DNA from: Streptomyces sp. NBC_01216
Lineage (GTDB): Bacteria > Actinomycetota > Actinomycetes > Streptomycetales > Streptomycetaceae
Assembly (NCBI RefSeq): GCF_035994945.1
Contig: NZ_CP108677.1
Coordinates: 1,178,001-1,242,000, forward strand
Direction: 5' to 3'
Length of the DNA stretch: 64,000 nucleotides
Shown: positions 7,581 to 15,724 of the stretch, in pieces
Layout of the letters: each line of letters opens with the position of its first letter
Position numbering within the stretch: the first letter of the stretch is position 1
Notes under the pieces: generated by a model
Database searches by the model: none
What the model was told of the DNA's origin: nothing
What the model saw: the letters and a program-made list of their open reading frames with translations, nothing else
Translations under genes and position numbers: made by a program

Positions 7581-9377
7581 CTAGCGCGCGGGCCGCACCA
7601 CCATCGCGGAGCCGCCACCCCGGCGGACGGGCTCCGCGGCGGCCAGCCACCGTCCGTCCGGCAGCCGTTGCACGCCCGTCGCCGCGCCGATCTCGGGGCT
7701 CTGCCGGAATCCGTGCCCGAGGGCTTCGAGTTCCCCACGCAGCGGACTGTTCCACAGCGCTGGTTCGAGCTCCGTCGTGGTCTGGTTCCGCTGACTGGCG
7801 CGGGGGGCCGCGATCGCCTCGCCGAGCGGCAGACCGCGGTCGACGACGCCGGTCAGGGTCTGGAGCACGGTGGTGATGATCGTCGCTCCGCCCGGGGAGC
7901 CCAGCGCCAGGACCGGGCGGTCGTGCCGGTCGAGGACGATCGTCGGGGAGATCGAGGACCGCGGGCGCTTCCCGGGCCCCGGCAGGTTGGGATCGTGGAC
8001 GGACGGGTCGGCCGGCGTGAAGGAGAAGTCGGTGAGTTCGTTGTTGAGCAGGAAGCCCCGCCCCGGAACGGTGATCCCGCTGCCGCCGGTGGACTCGATC
8101 GTCAGCGTGTAGGCGACGACGTTGCCCCACCTGTCGGCCACGGTGAGGTGCGTCGTGTTCTCGCCCTCGTAGGTGGTCGGCGCCGCCCGGCCGGCGACCG
8201 CGCACGGGGCGGGGCGGCGCGGGTCACCCGGCGCGAGCGGGCTGCTCAGGACCGCGTCGTCGCGGATCAGGCAGGCGCGGGAGTCGGCGTAGCGCTGTGA
8301 GAGCAGCGCCCTGACGGGAACGTCCTCGAAGGCGGGGTCGCCGACCCAGCGGCCCCGGTCGGCGAAGGCGATGCGGCTGGCCTCGACGTACCGGTGGAGG
8401 TAGCCGGCGGGCGACGCGGCGGACAGGTCCGTGCCCTCCAGGATGTTGAGCGCCTCGCCGACGCTGGTGCCGCCCGAGGAGGAGGAGGGGGCGATGCCGT
8501 ACACGTCGAGGCCCCGGTAGGAGACCTTGGTGGGCCGACGCCGCTCCGTCCGGTAGGCCGCGAGGTCGCGGGCGGTCAGGTCGCCGGAGCGGACGATCCG
8601 GGTCGCGCCGTCCCGGACCGGGGGCGTGCGGACGGTGTTGACGACGTCCCTGGCCAGCGGCCCGCGGTAGAGCGCCCCGATGCCCTTCCGGCCGAGTTCA
8701 TCGTAGGTACGGGCCAGGTCGGGGTTGGTGAACACCGATCCCACGGCGGGCAGTCGCCCGCCCGGTAGGAAGAGGTCCGCGGAGGCCGGGAAGTCCCGGA
8801 AGCGGGCCTCGTTCGACGCCGTCTGGGCGCGGAAGGTGGCGTCGACCCTGAAGCCCTCGCGGGCCAGGCGGCTCGCGGGTTCGAGGAGCCGGGGCAGCGG
8901 CTTGCTGCCCCAGGCGTCCAGGGCGGTCTCCCAGGTGGCGGGGGTACCCGGCACGCCGACGCCCCGGCCGCTGGTCATGCCTTCCGCGAAGGGGATCGGA
9001 CGTCCGTCCTCGACGAAGAGGTGCTCGTCCGCCGAGAGCGGGGCGGTCTCGCGGCCGTCGATCGTGTGGACGGTGCGGCTCCGGGCGTCGTAGTAGACGA
9101 AGTAACCGCCTCCGCCGATGCCCGCGGAGTAGGGCTCCGTGACACCGAGGGCGGCGGCCGTCGCGACGGCCGCGTCCACGGCGTTGCCTCCCTTGCGGAG
9201 CACCTCGATGCCGGCCGCCGAGGCGTCGGCGTCGACGCTGGCGACGGCTCCGCCGTACCCGGCGGCGACGGGCTGCTTGACGGGCGGCCGGGTCACCGTC
9301 GGCGGCGCGGCGGCCCCCACCGAGAGCACGGCGGCGACGGCCAGAATCGGCACGGTCCGTGTGGCGGATCGACTCAT
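7581..9377 (-). CDS. ggt: Gamma-glutamyltransferase (glutathione/peptide hydrolase), secreted
   Basis: 598-residue precursor with a signal peptide (residues ~1-24, hydrophobic ILAVAAVLSVGAAA). The autoprocessing and catalytic threonine is T408 in GENTTHLTVAD, so cleavage gives a ~407-residue large and a ~190-residue small subunit, the normal sizes. Supporting motifs: GGNAVDAAVATAAALGV, EPYSAGIGGGGYFVYYD, the substrate loop SSSSGGTSVGEALNILEG, and GSPGGATIITTVLQTL. It hydrolyses or transfers gamma-glutamyl groups outside the cell. It is a single gene, divergent from the membrane-anchored protein at 9481. Confidence 0.94.
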   Translation of the reverse strand: MSRSATRTVPILAVAAVLSVGAAAPPTVTRPPVKQPVAAGYGGAVASVDADASAAGIEVLRKGGNAVDAAVATAAALGVTEPYSAGIGGGGYFVYYDARSRTVHTIDGRETAPLSADEHLFVEDGRPIPFAEGMTSGRGVGVPGTPATWETALDAWGSKPLPRLLEPASRLAREGFRVDATFRAQTASNEARFRDFPASADLFLPGGRLPAVGSVFTNPDLARTYDELGRKGIGALYRGPLARDVVNTVRTPPVRDGATRIVRSGDLTARDLAAYRTERRRPTKVSYRGLDVYGIAPSSSSGGTSVGEALNILEGTDLSAASPAGYLHRYVEASRIAFADRGRWVGDPAFEDVPVRALLSQRYADSRACLIRDDAVLSSPLAPGDPRRPAPCAVAGRAAPTTYEGENTTHLTVADRWGNVVAYTLTIESTGGSGITVPGRGFLLNNELTDFSFTPADPSVHDPNLPGPGKRPRSSISPTIVLDRHDRPVLALGSPGGATIITTVLQTLTGVVDRGLPLGEAIAAPRASQRNQTTTELEPALWNSPLRGELEALGHGFRQSPEIGAATGVQRLPDGRWLAAAEPVRRGGGSAMVVRPAR

Positions 9378-9480
9378 CCCTACCTCCAGTCAACAGCCGT
9401 CCGCGCAGAGTAACTTCCCACCGTCCCCGCCGTCAGGACCGCCTCGAACATCCGGCCGTACCCCGCTACCATGCCGGGCC

Positions 9481-10227
9481 ATGAGCGAAGACCTGCGGAA
9501 TCTGGTGCTGGGCGTCGTGGCCGCGGGGGTCGGCGCCACCCTGGGCTGGCTCACCCGCGCCTACCTCTGGCGCCGCCGGCTCCGCCGCAAGCAGTCCTTC
9601 TTCGGTCTGCCGGGAGGTACGGCCTGCCTGCTCGTGGTGCACCAGGGAGCGGGCGACGACGGGGCCGTGCACCGCTTCGACGTGTCCGCGCTGCTCGAAC
9701 TCGCCGCTCTCGTCAAGGACTGCGGGGCGCAGGCCGAGGTCGTCCGGCACGATCTCGCGCGACAGGGCTTCGGCGACCGGACGGAGTTCTGCCTCGGCGG
9801 GCCCTCCTCGAACCAGCGGATGGCGGCGCATCTGCGCTCGCTGCTGCCCGGAGTGGCCATGGACGCGGGGACCGACCCGAAGCGTCGCGACCGCGGGTCC
9901 CTCGTGATCGGCTCGGAGTCCTACCCGCCGGAGAAGGGCATGACGGAGTACGTCGTCCTCGCCCGGCTGCCGGGCGGCGAGGGCGGGCGGCCGGTGTTCC
10001 TGTTCTGCGGACAGCACCCGATCACCCATCAGGCCGCCACCCGCTATCTGTCCCGGCATTACGAGAAGCTGGCGCGCAAGTACGGCGGGGGGCCCTTCGT
10101 CCTGCTCCTGAAGGTGGTCAACTCCGAGGCGTACGGGCCCGATGTGGTGGAGCTGGTCGCCGATGTCACGCGCGCCGCGCGCACCGCACCCGCACCCGCG
10201 CCCGAACCAGAGCCGGCGGCGAGCTGA
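9481..10227 (+). CDS. Membrane-anchored conserved protein of unknown function
   Basis: 248 residues. One N-terminal transmembrane helix (VLGVVAAGVGATLGWLTRAY, residues ~8-27) is followed by an RRRLRRK stop-transfer patch, so the rest is probably cytoplasmic. The soluble part contains LPGGTACLLVVHQGAG, LGGPSSNQRMAAHLRSLLPG, and FLFCGQHPITHQAATRYLSRHY. The last two suggest a Rossmann-like alpha/beta domain, but no catalytic family is recognised. The tail is Pro/Ala/Glu-rich. The divergent arrangement with ggt leaves about 100 nt for both promoters. Confidence 0.75.
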   Translation: MSEDLRNLVLGVVAAGVGATLGWLTRAYLWRRRLRRKQSFFGLPGGTACLLVVHQGAGDDGAVHRFDVSALLELAALVKDCGAQAEVVRHDLARQGFGDRTEFCLGGPSSNQRMAAHLRSLLPGVAMDAGTDPKRRDRGSLVIGSESYPPEKGMTEYVVLARLPGGEGGRPVFLFCGQHPITHQAATRYLSRHYEKLARKYGGGPFVLLLKVVNSEAYGPDVVELVADVTRAARTAPAPAPEPEPAAS

Positions 10228-10283
10228 CGCCACCGCGCTGGCGGCGGCCGTGCCGTGGGGGACGGCGCGGCGGTCCCGGCGCG

Positions 10284-10964
10284 TCAGGCGGCCGGTGACC
10301 GCGCGAGGCGGAAGCCGACGTCGTCGACCCGGTAGCTCGGATGGCTGCGGCGGCGTGCGGAGGCGCGGCAGCTCCAGTGCTCGTCGAACCAGCCGCCCCC
10401 GCGCAGCACCCGGTAGTCGCCGTAGACCTCGGCGTCGTAGACGTCCCAGCACCAGTTCCAGACGTTGCCGAGCATGTCGTACAGCCCCCAGGCGTTGGGC
10501 AGCTTGCCGCCGACGTCATGGAGGCGCTCGCCGGAGTTGTCGCGGTACCAGGCGATGTCGTCGAGCGGACCGTAGTGCGGACCGTCGGTGCCGGCCCGGC
10601 AGGCGTACTCCCATTCGGCTTCGGTGGGCAGGCGGTAGCCGTCGGCGGATGCCTCCCACAGGAGGGACTCGCCGTCACCGTGGACGCGGTAGGCGGGTGT
10701 GAGGCCGTCCCGCGCGGACAGAGCGTTGCAGAACCGGACGGCGTCCCACCAGGAGACGCTCTCCACGGGCCGGCGGTCTCCGGCGCCCTCCCCCGGCCGG
10801 AGGCCCGTGACCTCGGCGTACGACCGCCGGGTGACCGGGACCTCCGCGATCTCGTACGCGGCGACCTCGACCGGCCAGCTCCGCCGCGTCCGCCGGTCCG
10901 TCAGCGTCACGCGACCCGGCGGGACTGCGATCATCCTGTGCTGCGCGCGCGCCTCCATGATCAC
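10284..10964 (-). CDS. SUMF1/formylglycine-generating-enzyme-like protein, probably non-FGE
   Basis: 226 residues with the FGE-sulfatase fold signatures: VTRRSYAEVTG, PVESVSWWDAVRFCNALS, YRLPTEAEWEYACRAG, GLYDMLGNVWNWCWD and VLRGGGWF. True FGEs carry two active-site cysteines after the RGG motif (RGGS-x-x-C-x4-C). Here the sequence is RGGGWFDEHWSC, so the first cysteine is Asp and only the second remains. The protein is also shorter than bacterial FGEs (~300). It therefore probably has another function (EgtB/ligand-binding-like C-type lectin fold). The start may be the second or third methionine. No sulfatase gene is nearby. Confidence 0.8.
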   Translation of the reverse strand: MIMEARAQHRMIAVPPGRVTLTDRRTRRSWPVEVAAYEIAEVPVTRRSYAEVTGLRPGEGAGDRRPVESVSWWDAVRFCNALSARDGLTPAYRVHGDGESLLWEASADGYRLPTEAEWEYACRAGTDGPHYGPLDDIAWYRDNSGERLHDVGGKLPNAWGLYDMLGNVWNWCWDVYDAEVYGDYRVLRGGGWFDEHWSCRASARRRSHPSYRVDDVGFRLARSPAA

Positions 10965-11226
10965 GTGAGCCTACAGGCCGTTCATCCTGCCCGGCAGGCC
11001 GGCGGGCGGCGTCGGACGCGGCGCGTCACCTCGCGGGCGCGGGTGCCGGCGGCCGGACCGTATACGGCGGGCTCTGGTCACCGGGCGGCCCCGGGCACCG
11101 CGCGGACGGGCGCGAGGCGCCGTGAGGCCGCGACAGGCAGCCCGGTCCGGGGGCGGAGGCGGCGCCGAGAGGGGAGAGCGGCCCGGGGCGGGCACGGGGC
11201 AGGCGCGTCCATGGGTGCACCCAATC

Positions 11227-11280
11227 GTTACCCGCACGTAACTTACCGACCAGTTACCGAAGGTAAGGCGACGAGGTTAC
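11227..11280. promoter_or_regulatory. Cluster of GTTAC/GGTAA repeats upstream of the secreted hydrolase
   Basis: Within 54 bp are an inverted repeat GTTAC-N6-GTAAC (11227-11242), a second inverted repeat CTTACC-N14-GGTAAG (11242-11267), direct repeats TTACCGA at 11243 and 11254 (11-bp period), and GGTTACC near 11275-11281. The cluster lies 55-105 nt before the start codon and looks like a multi-site operator, possibly for a TetR-type repressor. Confidence 0.5.
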
Positions 11281-11333
11281 CGTCGGGTCACTTTCACTGC
11301 CCCCCATCAGTGACCCCCCAGTGAGGAGTGCCC

Positions 11334-12896
11334 GTGCGCACAGCTCCGGTCTTCGCCGTCTCGGCCGCCCTCGTGGCCGGAACGACCCTCGGACTCGCCC
11401 CCGTCGCCCACGCGTCCGGTTCGGCCGCCACCGGCACGACCATCCGCTTCGTCGACATCGCGGGCGACGGCGGTACCGTCCTCAAGGCCAACGTCGTCAC
11501 CCCCGCCGGCTCCGGCGGGTCGGCCCGCCATCCCGTGATCGTGCTTCCCACCAGCTGGGCCCTGCCCCAGGTCGAGTACCTCGCCCAGGCCCGGAAACTC
11601 GCCGACTCCGGTTATGTCGTGGTGAGTTACAACTCGCGCGGCTTCTGGCAGTCCGGCGGCGTGATCGAGACGGCCGGCCCCAAGGACATCGCCGACGCCT
11701 CCCTCGTCATCGACTGGGCACTCGCACACACTCCCGCCGACCCCGACAAGGTCGGCATGGCGGGTGTCTCCTACGGCGCGGGCATCAGCCTGCTCGCCGC
11801 CGCTCACGACAGCCGGATCAAGGCCGTCGCGGCACTGAGCGGCTGGGCCGACCTCATCGAGTCCATCTACAGCGGACGCACCCAGCACCTCCAGGCCGCC
11901 GCGGTACTCGGCGGCGCCGGCTACCTCACCGGGCGCCCCGGCCCCGAACTCCGCGAGATCCTGGGCGACTTCCTCTCCTCCGACCTGAGCAAGGAGGACG
12001 AGATGATCGCCTGGGGCCGCGCGCGGTCGGCCGGCGAACAGGTGGACAGGATCAACGCCAACGGCACCGCGGTCATGCTGGGCAACGCCTGGGGCGACAC
12101 CATCTTCCCGCCCAACCAGTACGCGTCCTTCTACGAGAAACTGCGGGGCCCCAAGCGCCTGGAGTTCCGCCCGGGCGACCACGCCACCGCCGAGGCAACC
12201 GGTCTGCTCGGCCTGCCGAACGACACCTGGACCAGCGCCCACCGCTGGTTCGACCACTACCTCAAGGGCGCCGACAACGGCGTCGACCGCGAGCAGCCCG
12301 TCCAGCTGAAGCCCCGCTCCGACGGTGGGTACGAGGGCTACCCCGACTGGAAGTCCGTGCACGCCGACGAGCGGAAGATCGCCCTCGGAGGCACCAAGCG
12401 GATCTGGACCGGAATCGACTCGGGCGCCAACGGCGGCGTCGTCTTCCTCTCCAACGTCCTGGACCAGTTCGCCCAGGCCCCGCCGACCGCCGCCATCCCC
12501 CTGCTCCCGCGCGCCTTCGCCGGAGTCTGGCAGTCGGAGCGCTCCGCCAAGCCCCGGAAGGTGCGCGGCACGGCGAAGCTCCACACCACGGTCACCCCCA
12601 CCAAGGAGAGCGGCACCCTCGTCGCCTACCTCTACGACGTGGGCCCGCTCGGCCTCGGCAAGTTGGTCAGCAATGCCCCGTACACCTTCCACGGGAAGAC
12701 GCCCAGGAAGCCGTTCACGGTCGACCTGGAGCTGTTCTCCACGGCCTACGACGTTCCGGCCGGCCACCGTCTCGCCGTGGTCGTCGACACCGTCGACCCT
12801 CTCTACATCGAGCACAACCCGACCGGCGCACAGCTGACCTTCTCCTCCCCCGCGGGCGACCCGTCGTACCTGTCGGTCCCGCTGCGAGTGGAGTGA
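11334..12896 (+). CDS. Secreted alpha/beta hydrolase, X-Pro dipeptidyl-peptidase (S15)-like
   Basis: 520 residues. A Sec signal peptide with AHA-type cleavage site is at ~25-28 (GLAPVAHASG). The nucleophile elbow is GVSYGAG with S146; the domain order (alpha/beta hydrolase, then a C-terminal jelly-roll ending PAGHRLAVVVDTVDPLY) is that of CocE/S15 acyl or peptidyl hydrolases. The second GTG (11334) is chosen because GAGGAG at 11323-11328 is 5 nt away; it abuts the earlier GTG at 11328 with no spacing. It is probably an extracellular peptidase or esterase. An elaborate repeat cluster precedes the gene. Confidence 0.88.
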   Translation: MRTAPVFAVSAALVAGTTLGLAPVAHASGSAATGTTIRFVDIAGDGGTVLKANVVTPAGSGGSARHPVIVLPTSWALPQVEYLAQARKLADSGYVVVSYNSRGFWQSGGVIETAGPKDIADASLVIDWALAHTPADPDKVGMAGVSYGAGISLLAAAHDSRIKAVAALSGWADLIESIYSGRTQHLQAAAVLGGAGYLTGRPGPELREILGDFLSSDLSKEDEMIAWGRARSAGEQVDRINANGTAVMLGNAWGDTIFPPNQYASFYEKLRGPKRLEFRPGDHATAEATGLLGLPNDTWTSAHRWFDHYLKGADNGVDREQPVQLKPRSDGGYEGYPDWKSVHADERKIALGGTKRIWTGIDSGANGGVVFLSNVLDQFAQAPPTAAIPLLPRAFAGVWQSERSAKPRKVRGTAKLHTTVTPTKESGTLVAYLYDVGPLGLGKLVSNAPYTFHGKTPRKPFTVDLELFSTAYDVPAGHRLAVVVDTVDPLYIEHNPTGAQLTFSSPAGDPSYLSVPLRVE

Positions 12897-13602
12897 TCAC
12901 CGGCTGCCGCCGGACGGGTATGGCTCCTTGCGGGCTGCTCCGCGTCGGCCGGCCGCCGAGCGGGGGGGAGCAGCGTCTGGTGCGGCCGGAGCGACATCGC
13001 CGGCCCGTGCCCTGGTACTGCGCCACTCCCTCCTGGCCACCCGGGGGCGAACCGGGAGAGCCGCACGCGCATCCCGGCACGCTCCGGCGAGAGCTCGCCG
13101 ACGCGACGGGGATGAAGGGCAGATCGTAGTCGAGAGGCGACCCGATCGGTGGGGCCCGCTCTCCGGAAATCGGCCCCGGAGGCGAGGAATCCGGGCGCGG
13201 CGACCGCTCAGCGCGACGGGCTGACGGCCGGTCGCGGGTGAGTGCCGCGGAGTGCCCGGTGCCGGGGGCCGGGCGGCGCCGGGCGGCCCGCGCCGGGGCG
13301 GCGACGGCAGGCCGGACACCGTCGGGAGACGGGCACCCGGGGGCCTGAGAGCCCCGCCGCCCCGCCGCGGCCGGCGAGGTGATCGGAGCCCTGCGGAACG
13401 CGCCGGGCGCCGAAGCGCCCGCCGACGTCACGCGGTTCGGTCAACGGAACGGCGACGGCCATGCGCTGCCCTGCCCCCTTCTCGGCGATGTCGCGGTCAG
13501 CGCAAACTATTCACCACGGGAAGGGACTTCGCGACTGACACGCATAAAAAGGGCATAAGCCGTATTTACTGCAAGGGGGTGGCCGGGCGTACGGCCGGGC
13601 GT
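12897..13602. other. 706-nt region between convergent genes, no supported gene
   Basis: Several short frames exist on both strands but none has a recognisable family or clear Streptomyces coding bias. The last part (13497-13575) is strikingly less GC-rich than its surroundings and contains GCATAAAAAGGGCATAAGCC and CGTATTTACTGC. This is unusual for a site between two gene 3' ends, and it may hold a promoter, a small RNA or a remnant of foreign DNA. Confidence 0.5.
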
Positions 13603-14046
13603 TCAGAACTCGGCGGCCTCGGCGTAGACCTGCGAGAGCTCAGGCGAGCCACTCACGGCCCAGTCGAGCCCGGCCTCGACCACGTTGATCTCGCGACCCG
13701 ACGCCAGCCGGACCACCGGCTGGCCCCCCGGCCAGACCTGCCAGGTCGCTCCGGGAACCGTCCGAACGATGACCGTGCCCAGATAGAGACCCGCGTCGTT
13801 ACCCAGCCAGGGAAGCTCCTCGGGCGCGTCCCGCCACCGGGGCGGCAGTTGGTCGATCCGCTCCAGGGAACGCGGGGTGTCGTCGAGCTCGACCCCGGAG
13901 TCCTGGACGACGGCACGCAGCAGCTCGCACTCGGCGAGCAGATCCGCCACCCCCTCGGGGTCCCGGTCGAAGGCCGAGGCCAGCGGAGCCGCGGACGGTT
14001 CGACCTCGCGCCTCTTGCGCCAGTTGTCCAGGAATGGGATGTTCAT
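13603..14046 (-). CDS. DUF6278-like small conserved Streptomyces protein
   Basis: 147 residues beginning MNIPFLDNWRKRR, a start I associate with the actinobacterial DUF6278 group (from memory, not verified). An acidic central helix ADLLAECELLRAVVQDSG precedes a beta-rich C-terminal half with TWQVWPGGQPVVRLASGREI. No signal peptide or membrane segment is present, and the function is unknown. Monocistronic, minus strand, downstream of a short gap from the exonuclease III gene. Confidence 0.7.
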   Translation of the reverse strand: MNIPFLDNWRKRREVEPSAAPLASAFDRDPEGVADLLAECELLRAVVQDSGVELDDTPRSLERIDQLPPRWRDAPEELPWLGNDAGLYLGTVIVRTVPGATWQVWPGGQPVVRLASGREINVVEAGLDWAVSGSPELSQVYAEAAEF

Positions 14047-14162
14047 CGGACCAGCGTCGCACCTCCCCCGGTCACCGCACCACCAGGCGCGCGGAGATCA
14101 CCCGGGGCGCGCGCTGCCGCCCGGGAACCCCTCGCCGACCCGCCTCGCCCTCGCCGGTGCGG

Positions 14163-14203
14163 CTGAGAGCCTGTCGGCCGAAGGCCACCCGACAGGCTCT
14201 GAG
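14163..14203 (-). repeat. Dispersed 3'-end palindrome, copy 3
   Basis: Read on the minus strand it matches copy 1 with arms CAGAGCCTGTCGG and CCGACAGGCTCTCAG around GTGGCCTTCGG. It starts 5 nt after the exonuclease III stop codon (14208-14210), in position to act as its terminator. Confidence 0.9.
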
Positions 14204-14207
14204 AGCC

Positions 14208-14987
14208 TCAGACCTCCAGGTCGACGACGACCGGAGCGTGGTCGGACGCGCCCTTGCCCTTGCGCTCCTCGCGGTCGACGTAGCTGTCACGGACCGCGTC
14301 GGCGAACGGCTTGTTGCCGTACACGAGGTCGATGCGCATGCCCCGGTTCTTCGGGAAGCAGAGCTGGCGGTAGTCCCAGTAGGTGAAGGGGTGGTCGTAC
14401 TTGAGGGGGCGCGGGACCACGTCCGCGAGTCCGGCCTCGCGCAGCCCGGCGAGCGCGGCCCGCTCGGGCTCGGTGACGTGGGTGGAGCCCTCGAAGACGC
14501 CGATGTCCCACACGTCCTCGTCGGCCGGGGCGATGTTGTAGTCCCCGAGGACCGCGAAGGGCCGCTCCCCCGCCGCGTCCTCGGCGACGGCCGACGTGAG
14601 CGCCTCCAGCCACCGCAGCTTGTACGCGTAGTGCTCGTGGGCGACCTCGCGTCCGTTGGGCACGTACACCGACCAGACCCGGACCGGGCCGCAGGTCGCG
14701 GAGATCGCCCGGGGCTCCCGCACGTCCTCGTACGCCGGGCCGCCCGGCAGACCGGTGACGACGTCGCTCAGACCGACCTTGGAGAGCAGGGCGACGCCGT
14801 TCCACCGTCCGGTGGCGTTGACCGCCGACTCGTACCCCAGCTCGCGCAGTTCGTCGGTGGGGAACTGCTCGGCGGTGCACTTGGTCTCCTGGATGCACAG
14901 CACGTCGGTGCCGCTGCCTTCCAGCCAGGCCAGGAGGCGGGGCAGCCGGGCGGTGATGGAGTTGACGTTCCAGGTGGCGATACGCAT
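14208..14987 (-). CDS. xth: Exodeoxyribonuclease III / AP endonuclease
   Basis: 259 residues, the normal length of the ExoIII/APE1 family. Catalytic residues are in place: N7 (TWNVNS), E34 (IQETK), Y108 (VYVPNG), D149 and N151 (GDYNIAP), D220 (RIDLV), D249-H250 (SDHAPV). It incises DNA at abasic sites and removes 3' blocking groups in cytoplasmic base-excision repair. Single gene, ending in a dispersed palindrome. Confidence 0.95.
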   Translation of the reverse strand: MRIATWNVNSITARLPRLLAWLEGSGTDVLCIQETKCTAEQFPTDELRELGYESAVNATGRWNGVALLSKVGLSDVVTGLPGGPAYEDVREPRAISATCGPVRVWSVYVPNGREVAHEHYAYKLRWLEALTSAVAEDAAGERPFAVLGDYNIAPADEDVWDIGVFEGSTHVTEPERAALAGLREAGLADVVPRPLKYDHPFTYWDYRQLCFPKNRGMRIDLVYGNKPFADAVRDSYVDREERKGKGASDHAPVVVDLEV

Positions 14988-15031
14988 GGGGAGAGCCTAT
15001 CGGCGGGGTACGACAGTCGCCGGTACGCCCG

Positions 15032-15664
15032 TCACAGGTCGGTGGAGGCGCCGGGGGCCAGTCGGCTGTGGTCCGTGCCGCCGAGATCTCCGATCTGCCG
15101 GTCGTAGATCGGCCGGGCGAGGTCGGTGAGCAGGGCGTCGTGCACATCGATGGCCCGGCGCGGTCCGAGCTCGCGGACGTAGTCGATGACCTCGGAGATC
15201 TTGCTCCAGGGTGCCATCACCGGGAGCAGCAGCGTGTCCACCGGCTCCCCGGGGACGGTCAGGGCGTCCCCGGGGTGGAAGACGGAACCGTCGACCAGGT
15301 AGCCGACGTTCGTGATCCGGGGGATGTCCGGGTGGATGACCGCGTGCAGTTCGCCGTACACCTGGACGTCGAAGCCGGCCGCGCTGAAGGTGTCGCCGTG
15401 CCCCACCGTGTGGACCCGGCCGGGGTAGGCGGCCGCGAGCCGTCCGGCGACGCTCCGGAGCGTCCAGAGCTCCGCCGCCGGGTCGGCGTCCAGGCAGGCC
15501 CTGAGCCTGGCCTCGTCGTAGTGGTCCGGGTGCTCGTGGGTCACGAGCAGGACGTCGGCACCGAGGGCGGCGTCCTCCTCGCTGAAGCCGCCCGGGTCGA
15601 TGACGAGCGTGCGCCCGTCCTTCTCCAGACGGACGCAGGCGTGCGACTTCTTCGTCAGCTTCAC
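15032..15664 (-). CDS. MBL-fold metallo-hydrolase
   Basis: About 210 residues. The metallo-beta-lactamase motif THEHPDHYD follows a DPGGFSEED strand. FHPGDALTVPG carries the later Asp ligand, and DVHDALLTD near the C-terminus may supply a final His. It belongs to the UlaG-like/beta-lactamase-like group with unknown small-molecule substrates. An in-frame GTG 15 nt upstream (15679) is possible; I prefer 15664 because GAGG lies 9 nt before it and the homologous part starts KLTKKSHACVRL. Located 44 nt upstream of xth on the same strand, possibly cotranscribed. Confidence 0.83.
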   Translation of the reverse strand: MKLTKKSHACVRLEKDGRTLVIDPGGFSEEDAALGADVLLVTHEHPDHYDEARLRACLDADPAAELWTLRSVAGRLAAAYPGRVHTVGHGDTFSAAGFDVQVYGELHAVIHPDIPRITNVGYLVDGSVFHPGDALTVPGEPVDTLLLPVMAPWSKISEVIDYVRELGPRRAIDVHDALLTDLARPIYDRQIGDLGGTDHSRLAPGASTDL

Positions 15665-15724
15665 GGCACTCGACCTCACGACGGCGCGGACGGACCCCGG
15701 GGCCGTGCCCGGCCCCCGGCCAGC

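Noticed and set aside
10284..10964. Functional sulfatase-activating FGE
   Set aside because: The first active-site cysteine is Asp, and there is no sulfatase gene nearby.
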